Part shown: positions 15,978 through 22,920 of the stretch, piece after piece | Position numbering within the stretch: position 1 is the first letter of the stretch | How the letters are laid out: the number at the start of each line of letters is the position of its first letter | Assembly (NCBI GenBank): GCA_030526045.1 | Contig: JAUNDN010000018.1 | Span: forward strand, 1-48,185 | Direction of reading: 5' to 3' | Length of the DNA stretch: 48,185 nucleotides | Source of the DNA: Bacillota bacterium | Lineage (GTDB): Bacteria; Bacillota; Clostridia; Lachnospirales; Lachnospiraceae | The notes under the pieces: model-generated | Database searches by the model: none | The model's input: only the letters and a program-made list of their open reading frames with translations | What the model was told of the DNA's origin: nothing | Translations under genes and position numbers: made by a program

Positions 15978-15986
15978 ATTATATCA
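15978..15986 (-). promoter_or_regulatory. extended -10 promoter of the arginine operon
   Basis: TGATATAAT on the minus strand (TG at 15986-15985, TATAAT at 15983-15978) is a perfect extended -10; the -35 region (TGTTCT) is poor. Transcription would start near 15971. The remaining gap 16014-16272 holds no gene I can support; it is AT-rich with the repeated ATGCA elements listed next. Confidence 0.55.
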
Positions 15987-16109
15987 TCTTATTGGAGAAA
16001 AGAACACCTAAACTTGTTTCTTGAATATCTCATCGCGCTTTACCTCGCCACTTTCCCTGCGGTAGATAATATCGCTGTGCATCTGATTCATCAATTAACT
16101 CTGCTACAT

Positions 16110-16185
16110 TGCATTTTTAAACATTTTTATGCACTTTTCTCGTTTTCATTTTTTATAATTATGCATCTTTTCTCATAATTATGCA
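16110..16185. promoter_or_regulatory. ATGCA-rich operator-like cluster upstream of argC
   Basis: TGCAT (16110-16114) faces ATGCA (16129-16133) as an inverted repeat, and ATAATTATGCA occurs twice at 16155 and 16175, exactly 20 bp (about two helical turns) apart. TGCAT/ATGCA is the half-site of clostridial ARG boxes, so upstream ArgR binding with DNA looping to the box at 15830 is plausible. Confidence 0.4.
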
Positions 16186-16272
16186 ATACTTTTTTGTTTT
16201 CCTCTCATAAATTCATCAAAATCTTATATAATAGCAAATAGAAAGAGTCCGTCACAAAATTTATGAATTCAA

Positions 16273-16310
16273 AATCCCTATGCAGTTTGTTTCTTTACCG
16301 CATAGGGATT
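16273..16310 (-). terminator. rho-independent terminator after the lipoprotein gene
   Basis: AATCCCTATGC pairs perfectly with GCATAGGGATT (11 bp, loop of 16), followed on the minus strand by a short TTTT run. It lies about 50 bases after the stop at 16362. Confidence 0.75.
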
Positions 16311-16361
16311 ACTGGTTTACATAAAGTATTATGAATATTCTTCCGATTTATTTCACTGATT

Positions 16362-17717
16362 CTACTTTACCGATTCTACAAACATTGCCGCACCTTTCAC
16401 ATGGGATAGCAGTTCTTCATCTTCATAAACTTTGATTGTACCCTGATGCTCATCGCCGGCTTCTACCGTTTCATCCACATAATCACAGCCAACTGCCATG
16501 ATGTTACCCTTCTCATCAAGTAATGCTATGGTAACCAACCCGGGCTCAATTGCTTCTTTTGTGGCAGAATAAACTGTATAGGATACTGTCAAACTTCCCT
16601 CGGCAGGATTTCCACTTACCTCATAGTCGCCTTCCCAAGGAATATACTCCTGAAAAGTATCTAAGGTGATATCGCAATCCTCCCACCTGATTCTTCCGTC
16701 AGGCATTCCATCCCGGCAAGCAATACTGGAAACTACTGTATTTCCGCTTCCGATTGCTGAATAGTATAAGAAGGTATCTCCTACAACCGCATCATTCTCT
16801 CCCAACGCACTTGCACTTGCAGTAAATGACACTGCCTTATCATACAAATTTGTTATAGCGACCATAAGATTCACCTCATCATAGGCTATGTACGGCGCAA
16901 TACTGATCACCAGCCCCTGTGACTGCTCATCAACCGGATATACAACGCCCCAGTTAATGTTGCTGTAATCACTTCCAAGGTTTTCCAATAACATTTTTGC
17001 ATCTTCGCTTAACAGGTTTGTGGCATCAGCACTCTTTGCTTCTGCAGTTTCGCCTTCTGATATTTCATTTTCTGCTGTTTCAGCTTCCAAAGGCTTCTCT
17101 TCTTCCTCTACGGTAGCTTCCTGCTCCTCTTCCACATTATCAGAAGCTTCCGGTGACTCTCCTTTATAATAGTAGATATCCGAATTTGCATTTTCTATTG
17201 GTGTCCCGTCAAAGGCTACCAATCTGAGTATTTCAGGATCCTCATATGCTTCCAGAATGATACCACAATCCATACCGCAATCAGCCAGATAGGAAACTGC
17301 ATGGTATACCTTTTTCTCATCATTATCCATCACAAAGAAATCGCGACCATTGATTGTTCTTACCGAATTTATTTCCGCTGTTACCTGTTTATAGACTGAT
17401 GGATCCAGTACATAGGCATGCAATACCTCTTTCCCTGATTCATCATTAATGAAAAATCCACCATTTTCAGAATCAACCTTGAAGGAATGTCCCTCCGATG
17501 TGTCCACATATACCTTCATCTCACCAAAGTTACCTGCCGTGAAATCGTACGCCATATATCCCGTTTTGTAAGCAAATCCCTGCTCTGATGCCCTGTCAGG
17601 GAAAATTTCCTTATAGTTTTTGTTCTCCGACTTGCTGCCACCACCAATTGAAAAACTACACCCCATCATTCCAATTGCCATAACAGCACACAAGAGTAAC
17701 GTAATTATCTTTTTCAT
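16362..17717 (-). CDS. lipoprotein of unknown function
   Basis: 451-aa predicted lipoprotein: signal MKKIITLLLCAVMAIGMMGC with lipobox Cys20, then a Ser/Gly/Lys linker. The N-terminal half (about residues 35-190) looks like one compact domain. A Glu/Ala/Ser-rich low-complexity linker follows (about 195-250), then a C-terminal beta-rich domain from about 265 (NINWGVVYPVDEQSQGLVISI ... LLSHVKGAAMFVES). I do not recognise either domain. The start at ATG 17717 has AGGAG seven bases upstream and puts the signal peptide first; a longer reading adds 27 residues of no value. It is a single-gene unit with its own promoter (17758-17786) and terminator (16273-16310), divergent from argG. Confidence 0.75.
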   Translation of the reverse strand: MKKIITLLLCAVMAIGMMGCSFSIGGGSKSENKNYKEIFPDRASEQGFAYKTGYMAYDFTAGNFGEMKVYVDTSEGHSFKVDSENGGFFINDESGKEVLHAYVLDPSVYKQVTAEINSVRTINGRDFFVMDNDEKKVYHAVSYLADCGMDCGIILEAYEDPEILRLVAFDGTPIENANSDIYYYKGESPEASDNVEEEQEATVEEEEKPLEAETAENEISEGETAEAKSADATNLLSEDAKMLLENLGSDYSNINWGVVYPVDEQSQGLVISIAPYIAYDEVNLMVAITNLYDKAVSFTASASALGENDAVVGDTFLYYSAIGSGNTVVSSIACRDGMPDGRIRWEDCDITLDTFQEYIPWEGDYEVSGNPAEGSLTVSYTVYSATKEAIEPGLVTIALLDEKGNIMAVGCDYVDETVEAGDEHQGTIKVYEDEELLSHVKGAAMFVESVK

Positions 17718-17757
17718 TTCTTTTCTCCTTTTCTCCCTCAATTTGAATAATAAATAC

Positions 17758-17786
17758 ATTCTATCATAAATACTATCCAAGTGCAA
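17758..17786 (-). promoter_or_regulatory. sigma-A promoter of the lipoprotein gene
   Basis: TTGCAC (17786-17781), 17-bp spacer, TAGAAT (17763-17758), about 40 bases before the start codon. Confidence 0.7.
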
Positions 17787-17818
17787 AAAAGGTTTCATGT
17801 GTATATAAATTCGTTATA

Positions 17819-17901
17819 TCTGCATATTATTCATATATATTTCGTTTTTATGCAATAATATCTGTATTTTTCTTTTAAATATGCAAAAATAACTATTGCA
17901 T
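17819..17901. promoter_or_regulatory. ArgR-like sites upstream of argG
   Basis: Several ARG-box-like elements: TCTGCATATTATTCATA (17819-17835, palindromic but with a 3-bp rather than 4-bp centre), TATGCAATAATATCTGTA (about 17849) and TATGCAAAAATAACTATT (17880), the last running into the -35 box. They are individually imperfect but clustered, and share ATGCA/TGCAT with the argC upstream region. Confidence 0.4.
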
Positions 17902-17924
17902 TCTCTTCTGATTTGTAGTATATT
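17896..17924 (+). promoter_or_regulatory. sigma-A promoter of argG
   Basis: TTGCAT (17896-17901), 17-bp spacer, TATATT (17919-17924); start near 17931, leaving a 50-base leader. Confidence 0.75.
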
Positions 17925-17983
17925 GTGATTTGTCAACAACAAAACAAAAATTTTAATAAAAATACACATGGAGGCATTCTATT

Positions 17984-19204
17984 ATGAAAGAAAAAGTTAT
18001 CTTAGCGTATTCAGGTGGACTTGATACTACAGCAATCATCCCCTGGCTGAAAGAAAATTTCGATTACGAGGTAGTATGTGTCTGCATCGATTGCGGACAG
18101 GGCGAAGAACTGGACGGTCTTGAAGAAAGAGCAAAATTCTGTGGCGCTGAAAAATTATACATACTTGATGTAACGGATGAGTTCTGCGACGAATATGTTG
18201 TTCCCTGTGTTCAAGCTCACGCTGTCTATGAAAACAAGTATCTTCTGGGTACCTCCATGGCAAGACCTCTGATTGCAAAGAAGCTGGTTGAAATTGCCCG
18301 TAAGGAAGGCGCCGTTGCAATCTGTCACGGTGCTACCGGCAAGGGAAATGACCAGATCCGCTTTGAGCTTGGAATTAAAGCACTTGCCCCTGACTTAAAG
18401 ATCATTGCTGCATGGAGAAATGACAAGTGGACACTTGATTCCCGTGAATCTGAAATTGAGTATTGCAAGGCACATGGTATCGACCTTCCCTTCTCCGCAG
18501 ATTCCAGCTACAGCCGTGACCGCAACTTATGGCATATCAGCCATGAAGGTCTGGAATTGGAGGATCCTGCAAACGAGCCTAACTTCGAGCATCTGCTTGT
18601 TCTCGGTGTAACTCCCGAAAAAGCTCCCGATGAGGGCGAATATGTTACCTTGACCTTTGAAAAAGGTGTTCCTACTTCCGTAAACGGCAAGAAAATGAAG
18701 GTATCCGACATTATCCGTGAATTGAATAAATTAGGCGGAAAGCATGGTATCGGTATTGTTGATATTGTAGAAAACCGTGTTGTAGGTATGAAGTCCAGAG
18801 GTGTTTATGAAACTCCCGGCGGAACCATCCTGTATGAAGCTCATCAGCAGTTAGAGGAGCTGATTCTTGATCGTGATACTTATGCCGTTAAAATGGATAT
18901 GGGCAACAAGATGGCACAGATCGTTTACGAAGGAAAGTGGTTCTCCCCGCTTCGTGAAGCAGTTCAGGCTTTCATCGAGTCCACACAGCAGTATGTAACC
19001 GGTGAAGTAAAGTTCAAGCTTTACAAGGGCAATATTATTAAGGCCGGCACTACTTCTCCTTATTCATTATACAATGAAAGCATTGCTTCCTTCACAACCG
19101 GTGATCTGTATGACCACCATGATGCAGAAGGCTTCATCAATCTGTTCGGTCTTTCTACCAAGGTTCGTGCTATGAAGATGCAGGAGCGCGGTGAACTGAA
19201 ATAA
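17984..19204 (+). CDS. argG: argininosuccinate synthase
   Basis: 406-aa ATP-dependent ligase that joins citrulline and aspartate to argininosuccinate, the step before ArgH. The N-type ATP pyrophosphatase loop AYSGGLDTTAIIPWL is at residues 8-22; CHGATGKGNDQIRFE, the citrulline/aspartate-site segment SADSSYSRDRNLWHISHEG and the C-terminal GVYETPGGTILYEAHQQLE are complete. GGAGG lies nine bases before ATG 17984. It is on the opposite strand from argC-argD and has its own promoter with ArgR-like sites. argH and a carbamoyltransferase gene are not in this window. Confidence 0.97.
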   Translation: MKEKVILAYSGGLDTTAIIPWLKENFDYEVVCVCIDCGQGEELDGLEERAKFCGAEKLYILDVTDEFCDEYVVPCVQAHAVYENKYLLGTSMARPLIAKKLVEIARKEGAVAICHGATGKGNDQIRFELGIKALAPDLKIIAAWRNDKWTLDSRESEIEYCKAHGIDLPFSADSSYSRDRNLWHISHEGLELEDPANEPNFEHLLVLGVTPEKAPDEGEYVTLTFEKGVPTSVNGKKMKVSDIIRELNKLGGKHGIGIVDIVENRVVGMKSRGVYETPGGTILYEAHQQLEELILDRDTYAVKMDMGNKMAQIVYEGKWFSPLREAVQAFIESTQQYVTGEVKFKLYKGNIIKAGTTSPYSLYNESIASFTTGDLYDHHDAEGFINLFGLSTKVRAMKMQERGELK

Positions 19205-19237
19205 CTTTCTGCAAAACTATGGAGGTCAATCACCTTT

Positions 19238-19531
19238 ATGGACGTAATCACACTGTTACTGGTTTATTTTGTTTCAGTAAATCTGATTGGTTTTGCCTTT
19301 ATGGGCATCGACAAATATAAAGCGAAAAAAAGGGCCTTCCGGATTCCGGAAGCTACCCTTTTTATCGTTGCAATCATTGGCGGAAGCATAGGTTCCCTAT
19401 TGGGAATGTATGCTTTTCGTCATAAAACAAGACATCGCCGTTTTACCTACGGAATGCCTTTCATTTTATTAGTGCAGATTGCGCTGATCATTGCATTCTT
19501 AACTGCACCTATTGAAATATCTATTATTTAA
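19238..19531 (+). CDS. DUF1294 small membrane protein
   Basis: 97-aa membrane protein with three hydrophobic segments (about 3-23, 38-58, 72-92). The conserved DUF1294 core is present: GIDKYKAKKRAFRIPE and GGSIGSLLGMYAFRHKTRHRRF. The function of the family is unknown. ATG 19238 follows GGAGG by 12 bases; part of the ribosome site (AGGT) can pair with ACCT just before the start. It is 33 bases after argG and 14 before the LytTR regulator gene, so may be co-transcribed with both. Confidence 0.85.
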   Translation: MDVITLLLVYFVSVNLIGFAFMGIDKYKAKKRAFRIPEATLFIVAIIGGSIGSLLGMYAFRHKTRHRRFTYGMPFILLVQIALIIAFLTAPIEISII

Positions 19532-19545
19532 CGGGGGAAAACATC

Positions 19546-20283
19546 ATGCACATCGCAATCTGTGACGACAATGTGGCTGATCGAAAACAATTAGAACGAT
19601 TGTTGGGACGTGAATCGGATAAACGAAAGTCAGATACCGGTGTGTTTTACACAGATTCCTACGGTGACTGTGAGGTTCTTGGCAGGAATCCCATGCCCTA
19701 CGATCTTTTTTTTATAGATCTTACCGAAAGTGAACCGGATGGTCTTACCTTTGCCTTGCAGCTGCGCCGCTTCGGTGTGACTGCTCCTATCATCCTTTGC
19801 TCCTCCAAAATTGACTACAAGGCTGCCTATAAAGCACTTCCCGAATGTCCCTATGAATTCCTGTTCCTTGAGAAAGCAATCCGTACCGCTGATCTTTCCC
19901 TTATGCTTGATCATACGATAGAAATCCTGGAACAACGTATTCCTACCATCGAACTGCGTTCCGATACAGATACCTATTATGTGCAGGAGGATGATATCAT
20001 CTATGCTGTTACGAAGGGACAATATGTTCATGTCTTTCTGAAAGACGGAAGAGATGTCTTAATTCTCACTGACATGCTCAACTTCTACTCTACCGTTAAT
20101 ATGTATACCCATATGGTTCTTCTTACCAACAAGACACTGATCAATATTGCCTATCTGGGAAGCTATACGCCCTTTAAGGTAAAACTAAAGGACGGGACTT
20201 CGCTCAAGTCCACGCCCTTTGCAGTCAGTCTTATCAAAGCAGCGCTTACTATGCTTCTGGCCGAGGAATCGCCTACAAAGTAA
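19546..20283 (+). CDS. LytTR-family response regulator (AgrA/VirR-like), orphan
   Basis: 245-aa regulator. The receiver domain spans 1-120 with the acidic pocket IAICDDN and probable phospho-acceptor Asp58 (LFFIDLTESEPDG). The usual switch lysine motif is altered (PYEFLFLEKAI instead of DYLLKP), so phosphorylation may be unusual. The LytTR DNA-binding domain covers about 135-238 (IELRSDTDTYYVQEDDIIYAV, MLTNKTLINIAYL-like, FKVKLKDGTSLKST). No partner kinase gene is near. GGGGG lies about seven bases before ATG 19546. Its last 11 bases overlap the end of the convergent degV gene. Confidence 0.88.
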   Translation: MHIAICDDNVADRKQLERLLGRESDKRKSDTGVFYTDSYGDCEVLGRNPMPYDLFFIDLTESEPDGLTFALQLRRFGVTAPIILCSSKIDYKAAYKALPECPYEFLFLEKAIRTADLSLMLDHTIEILEQRIPTIELRSDTDTYYVQEDDIIYAVTKGQYVHVFLKDGRDVLILTDMLNFYSTVNMYTHMVLLTNKTLINIAYLGSYTPFKVKLKDGTSLKSTPFAVSLIKAALTMLLAEESPTK

Positions 20284-21109
20284 CGATAACCCCTCCGTCA
20301 TTTGCATACATACTGCTGACCCCTTTGGTATCCATAATCACTACATCCTTTACCTTAATCTTATCCAGAACCATTTTCCGGACGCTTTCTGCTCGTTCCA
20401 GGCAATTGCAATGTGTGATCATCAACGTTTTTTCTTCCGGATGAACTGCTTCCTTTGCTACGGTTTCCGCCATCTTCGCCAGTGCCTTCTTAATTCCGAT
20501 TGCCTGCCCCAGCTGAATGATCTCACCTTTATTTGCTCCCATAACCGGCTTGATGCTCAGAGTGGAAGCAACCAGAGCCTTCACACCGGTCAGTCTTCCA
20601 TTCTTTCTTAAGGTTTCCAGATTATCAAGAACAAAATAAGTATTCATGTTATCTCTGTATTCTGACAGTTTCTTACAGATTTCTTCAAAAGGAAGACCTT
20701 CTTCCGATAACTGTACTGCCTTAAATGCCTGCTGCGTTTCCCCGCAGCTTGCAGATTCCGAATCAAGAATAAAGATATTCTTTTCACCGAACTTTTCATG
20801 GTATAACTTTTTGCCGAGTTCTGCACTGTTGTAGCTTCCGCTCAGCTTGGAGGATAACGTGAATACAAATACATTATCAGCATCTGTCTTGTAGGCCTCC
20901 ATGAACTTTTCGGGGGAAGGACAAAATGACTTTGGACATTTGGGTGATGCTGCCACTTTCTTAAGGAAATCTGCCTGGTCAAAAGTTTCATCATCCATAA
21001 TCAGTTCATCGTTCACTTCAAGTCCCAGCGGCACACGCTCATACCTCGGATTATTTTCATATTCTACCGGGAATTCACAACAGCTGTCCGCTACAATCTT
21101 ATAACTCAT
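20273..21109 (-). CDS. DegV-family fatty-acid-binding protein
   Basis: 278-aa member of the DegV/FakB family: VADSCCEFP at the start (the DSxxD/E-like motif), VFVFTLSSKLSGSYNSAEL for the carboxylate-binding loop, ILDSESASCGETQ, LETLRKNGRLTG, LSIKPVMGANKGEI and the C-terminal MITHCNCLERA. FakB-type proteins bind a fatty acid and present it to the kinase FakA for phosphorylation. FakA is not encoded here. ATG 21109 has GGAGG five bases upstream. It has its own promoter (21175-21203) with an inverted repeat at the start site, and its tail overlaps the convergent LytTR gene. Confidence 0.93.
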   Translation of the reverse strand: MSYKIVADSCCEFPVEYENNPRYERVPLGLEVNDELIMDDETFDQADFLKKVAASPKCPKSFCPSPEKFMEAYKTDADNVFVFTLSSKLSGSYNSAELGKKLYHEKFGEKNIFILDSESASCGETQQAFKAVQLSEEGLPFEEICKKLSEYRDNMNTYFVLDNLETLRKNGRLTGVKALVASTLSIKPVMGANKGEIIQLGQAIGIKKALAKMAETVAKEAVHPEEKTLMITHCNCLERAESVRKMVLDKIKVKDVVIMDTKGVSSMYANDGGVIVTL

Positions 21110-21153
21110 AATAACCTCCAAAACCGTTTCATATGTTTAGTCATATCCACTCA

Positions 21154-21203
21154 ATGTAGTTTTCATTACTACATATGATAGCATACCATAAGTAAGGTGT
21201 AAA
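21154..21203 (-). promoter_or_regulatory. degV promoter with operator-like inverted repeat
   Basis: TTTACA (21203-21198), 17-bp spacer, TATCAT (21180-21175). Immediately downstream, ATGTAGT-N7-ACTACAT (21154-21174) is a perfect 7-bp inverted repeat covering the expected start site, well placed for a repressor. Confidence 0.65.
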
Positions 21204-21240
21204 CCCCCTAATTGCAATTCCATGAACCAATCATGCTGCT

Positions 21241-21481
21241 TCCCTGACGGTGTATCTGAAAAATCCTCGCTGTATACCGCCTGCCAACCAGATAAAGCGT
21301 TCAAGAAAAATCTGCTCAGTCTATTTCAGAGATTTTATTAGCAACCGGATTTCAAACTTGCTTCGCTTCGAACAAAGAAATCCGGTTGCCAATTATCTGA
21401 AATAGACTGAGCGATTTTTTACGAACCCTTTCATGCCTTGCAGGCAGTACACAGCGAGGGCTCCAGCTTTGACACCAGGGA
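21241..21481. repeat. 240-bp imperfect palindrome with terminator-like core
   Basis: Two arms of about 110-120 bases face each other. Matching blocks are TCCCTG(AC)GGTGT outermost, CCTCGCTGTRTACYGCCTGC, an A/T run with GCTCAGTCTATTTCAGA, and GCAACCGGATTTC next to a short loop. The inner part (21303-21420) is flanked by AAAAA on the left and TTTTTT on the right, giving terminator form on both strands. It lies between the divergent degV and malic-enzyme genes, where no transcript should need terminating. A MITE-like element, an attenuator or a small RNA gene are all possible. Confidence 0.75.
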
Positions 21482-21511
21482 TAGCAAACAAGCATTTGTG
21501 AGTCTTTATCC

Positions 21512-21540
21512 TTGCACCTTCCCCGGAAATATTATAGAAT
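21512..21540 (+). promoter_or_regulatory. sigma-A promoter of the malic enzyme gene
   Basis: TTGCAC (21512-21517), 17-bp spacer, TAGAAT (21535-21540). Start expected at about 21547, exactly where the first leader hairpin begins. Confidence 0.65.
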
Positions 21541-21546
21541 GTAATA

Positions 21547-21708
21547 GGCGCAAAGGAAAACCGAGCGACGCCGTAGGCGGCATTTGGTTTTCTTGCGCCA
21601 TTAACGAGCAAACTGTCTGCGCAGCAGACGGGTAAGCACCGCAGGTGCGGGTTTGCGAGTCTAAACCGCAAAGCAGACCAAGCGACGCCGTAGGCGGCAT
21701 TTGGTTTT
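21547..21708 (+). promoter_or_regulatory. highly structured mRNA leader of the malic enzyme gene
   Basis: The leader contains: a hairpin with 14 bp of pairing (GGCGCAA..GAAAACC 21547-21562 with GGTTTTCTTGCGCC 21586-21599) whose loop holds the small stem GCCG-TAGG-CGGC; then a three-way junction closed by GCAAAC (21608-21613)/GTTTGC (21651-21656) and carrying GTCTGC-GCA-GCAGAC (21615-21629) and GCACC-GCA-GGTGC (21636-21648); then a second copy of a 28-bp sequence (21564-21591 and 21681-21708 are identical). No known riboswitch class is recognised. It could be a regulatory leader or dispersed palindromic repeats that happen to lie in the leader. Confidence 0.5.
21564..21708. repeat. 28-bp direct repeat pair
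   Basis: Identical 28-bp copies at 21564-21591 and 21681-21708, 117 bp apart, each with the inner palindrome GCCGTAGGCGGC. Upstream flanks are also alike (CGCAAAG). Probably a dispersed family in this genome (inference). Confidence 0.85.
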
Positions 21709-21735
21709 ATTAAAATAAAAAGTGAGGTATCAGTC

Positions 21736-22890
21736 ATGACCACAAATGAAAAAGCATTAATGCTGCATGAACAATGGAACGGCAAACTGGAAACCGTCTC
21801 CAAAACCCCGGTGAAATCCCGTGAAGATCTGTCACTAGCCTACACGCCCGGCGTGGCAGAGCCCTGCAAGGTAATTGCACAGGATAAGGAAGCAGCTTAC
21901 AAGTATACCATGAAGGCTAACACTGTGGCAGTTGTTTCCGACGGAAGCGCTGTTCTCGGCCTTGGAAATATCGGTCCCTATGCGGCTATGCCTGTTATGG
22001 AAGGGAAAGCTGTTCTCTTTAAAGAATTCGGTGGGGTCAACGCAGTTCCCATTTGTCTGGATACCCAGGACACAGAGGAGATCATCAAGGCTGTCACCTA
22101 CCTTGCTCCCGGCTTCGGCGGAATCAATCTGGAGGATATCAGTGCTCCCAGATGCTTTGAAATTGAAGAACGCCTGAAGGAAATCCTGGATATCCCGGTT
22201 TTCCATGATGATCAGCATGGCACAGCTATCGTTGTTCTTGCCGGTATCATCAATGCTTTGAAGGTGGTCGGGAAAAAGAAAGAGGATTGCCGCGTGGTCG
22301 TAAATGGCGCCGGAAGTGCCGGTGTCGCTATCACGAAGCTGCTTCTGACCTATGGTTTTCCCAACATCATCATGTGTGATAAGGTGGGAATTGTATCTAA
22401 GGATACGGAAGGTCTTAACTGGATGCAGAAGAAAATGACCGAAGTTACCAATTTAAATAATGAGAAAGGGTCTCTTGCCGATGCCCTGAAGGGTGCCGAT
22501 ATCTTTGTAGGCGTCTCTGCTCCCGGTATTGTTTCCAAGGAAATGGTTGCATCCATGAATAAAGATGCCATTCTCTTTGCCATGGCAAACCCGGTTCCCG
22601 AAATCATGCCGGATCTTGCTAAGGAAGCCGGGGCACGCGTTGTCGGAACCGGCAGAAGCGACTTCCCGAATCAGGTAAATAACGTAGTTGCTTTCCCCGG
22701 AATCTTTAAAGGTGCTCTGGAAGGCCGTGCTTCCCAAATCACTGAGGAGATGAAGCTGGCCGCTGCAAATGCCATTGCTTCTCTTGTTCCTGATGATGAG
22801 CTGAATGAGAACAACATTATGCCGGAAGCTTTTGACCCGAGAGTTGCCGAGCTTGTAGCACAAGCAGTCAAGTCCCACATTAAGAAATAG
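21736..22890 (+). CDS. malic enzyme (oxaloacetate-decarboxylating malate dehydrogenase)
   Basis: 384-aa short bacterial malic enzyme that converts malate to pyruvate and CO2 with NAD(P). The N-terminal catalytic domain has SLAYTPGVAEPCK, the catalytic lysine region YTMKANTVAVVSDGSAVLGLGNIGP and GINLEDISAPRCFEIE (metal ligands). DDQHGTAIV leads into the dinucleotide domain with VVNGAGSAGVAITKLLL. The length is that of the single-domain form without a phosphotransacetylase fusion. NAD versus NADP cannot be decided from sight. ATG 21736 follows GTGAGG by eight bases. The promoter is at 21512 and the long structured leader is described separately. Confidence 0.95.
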   Translation: MTTNEKALMLHEQWNGKLETVSKTPVKSREDLSLAYTPGVAEPCKVIAQDKEAAYKYTMKANTVAVVSDGSAVLGLGNIGPYAAMPVMEGKAVLFKEFGGVNAVPICLDTQDTEEIIKAVTYLAPGFGGINLEDISAPRCFEIEERLKEILDIPVFHDDQHGTAIVVLAGIINALKVVGKKKEDCRVVVNGAGSAGVAITKLLLTYGFPNIIMCDKVGIVSKDTEGLNWMQKKMTEVTNLNNEKGSLADALKGADIFVGVSAPGIVSKEMVASMNKDAILFAMANPVPEIMPDLAKEAGARVVGTGRSDFPNQVNNVVAFPGIFKGALEGRASQITEEMKLAAANAIASLVPDDELNENNIMPEAFDPRVAELVAQAVKSHIKK

Positions 22891-22920
22891 TCATAAATGC
22901 CTCCGAGGTGAGATTTCAAT

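Noticed and set aside
15794-16361. T-box or other amino-acid riboswitch ahead of argC
   Set aside because: A TACCGCAGGG string resembles the T-box core, but it lies upstream of the predicted transcript start and the rest of the T-box is missing.
21303-21420. Plain terminator of a coding gene
   Set aside because: Neither flanking gene is transcribed toward it, so ordinary termination cannot be its purpose; it is reported as part of the long palindrome.
21393-21803. 136-aa minus-strand ORF across the palindrome island
   Set aside because: It reads through the repeat elements and into the antisense of the malic enzyme gene, and has no ribosome site or domain.
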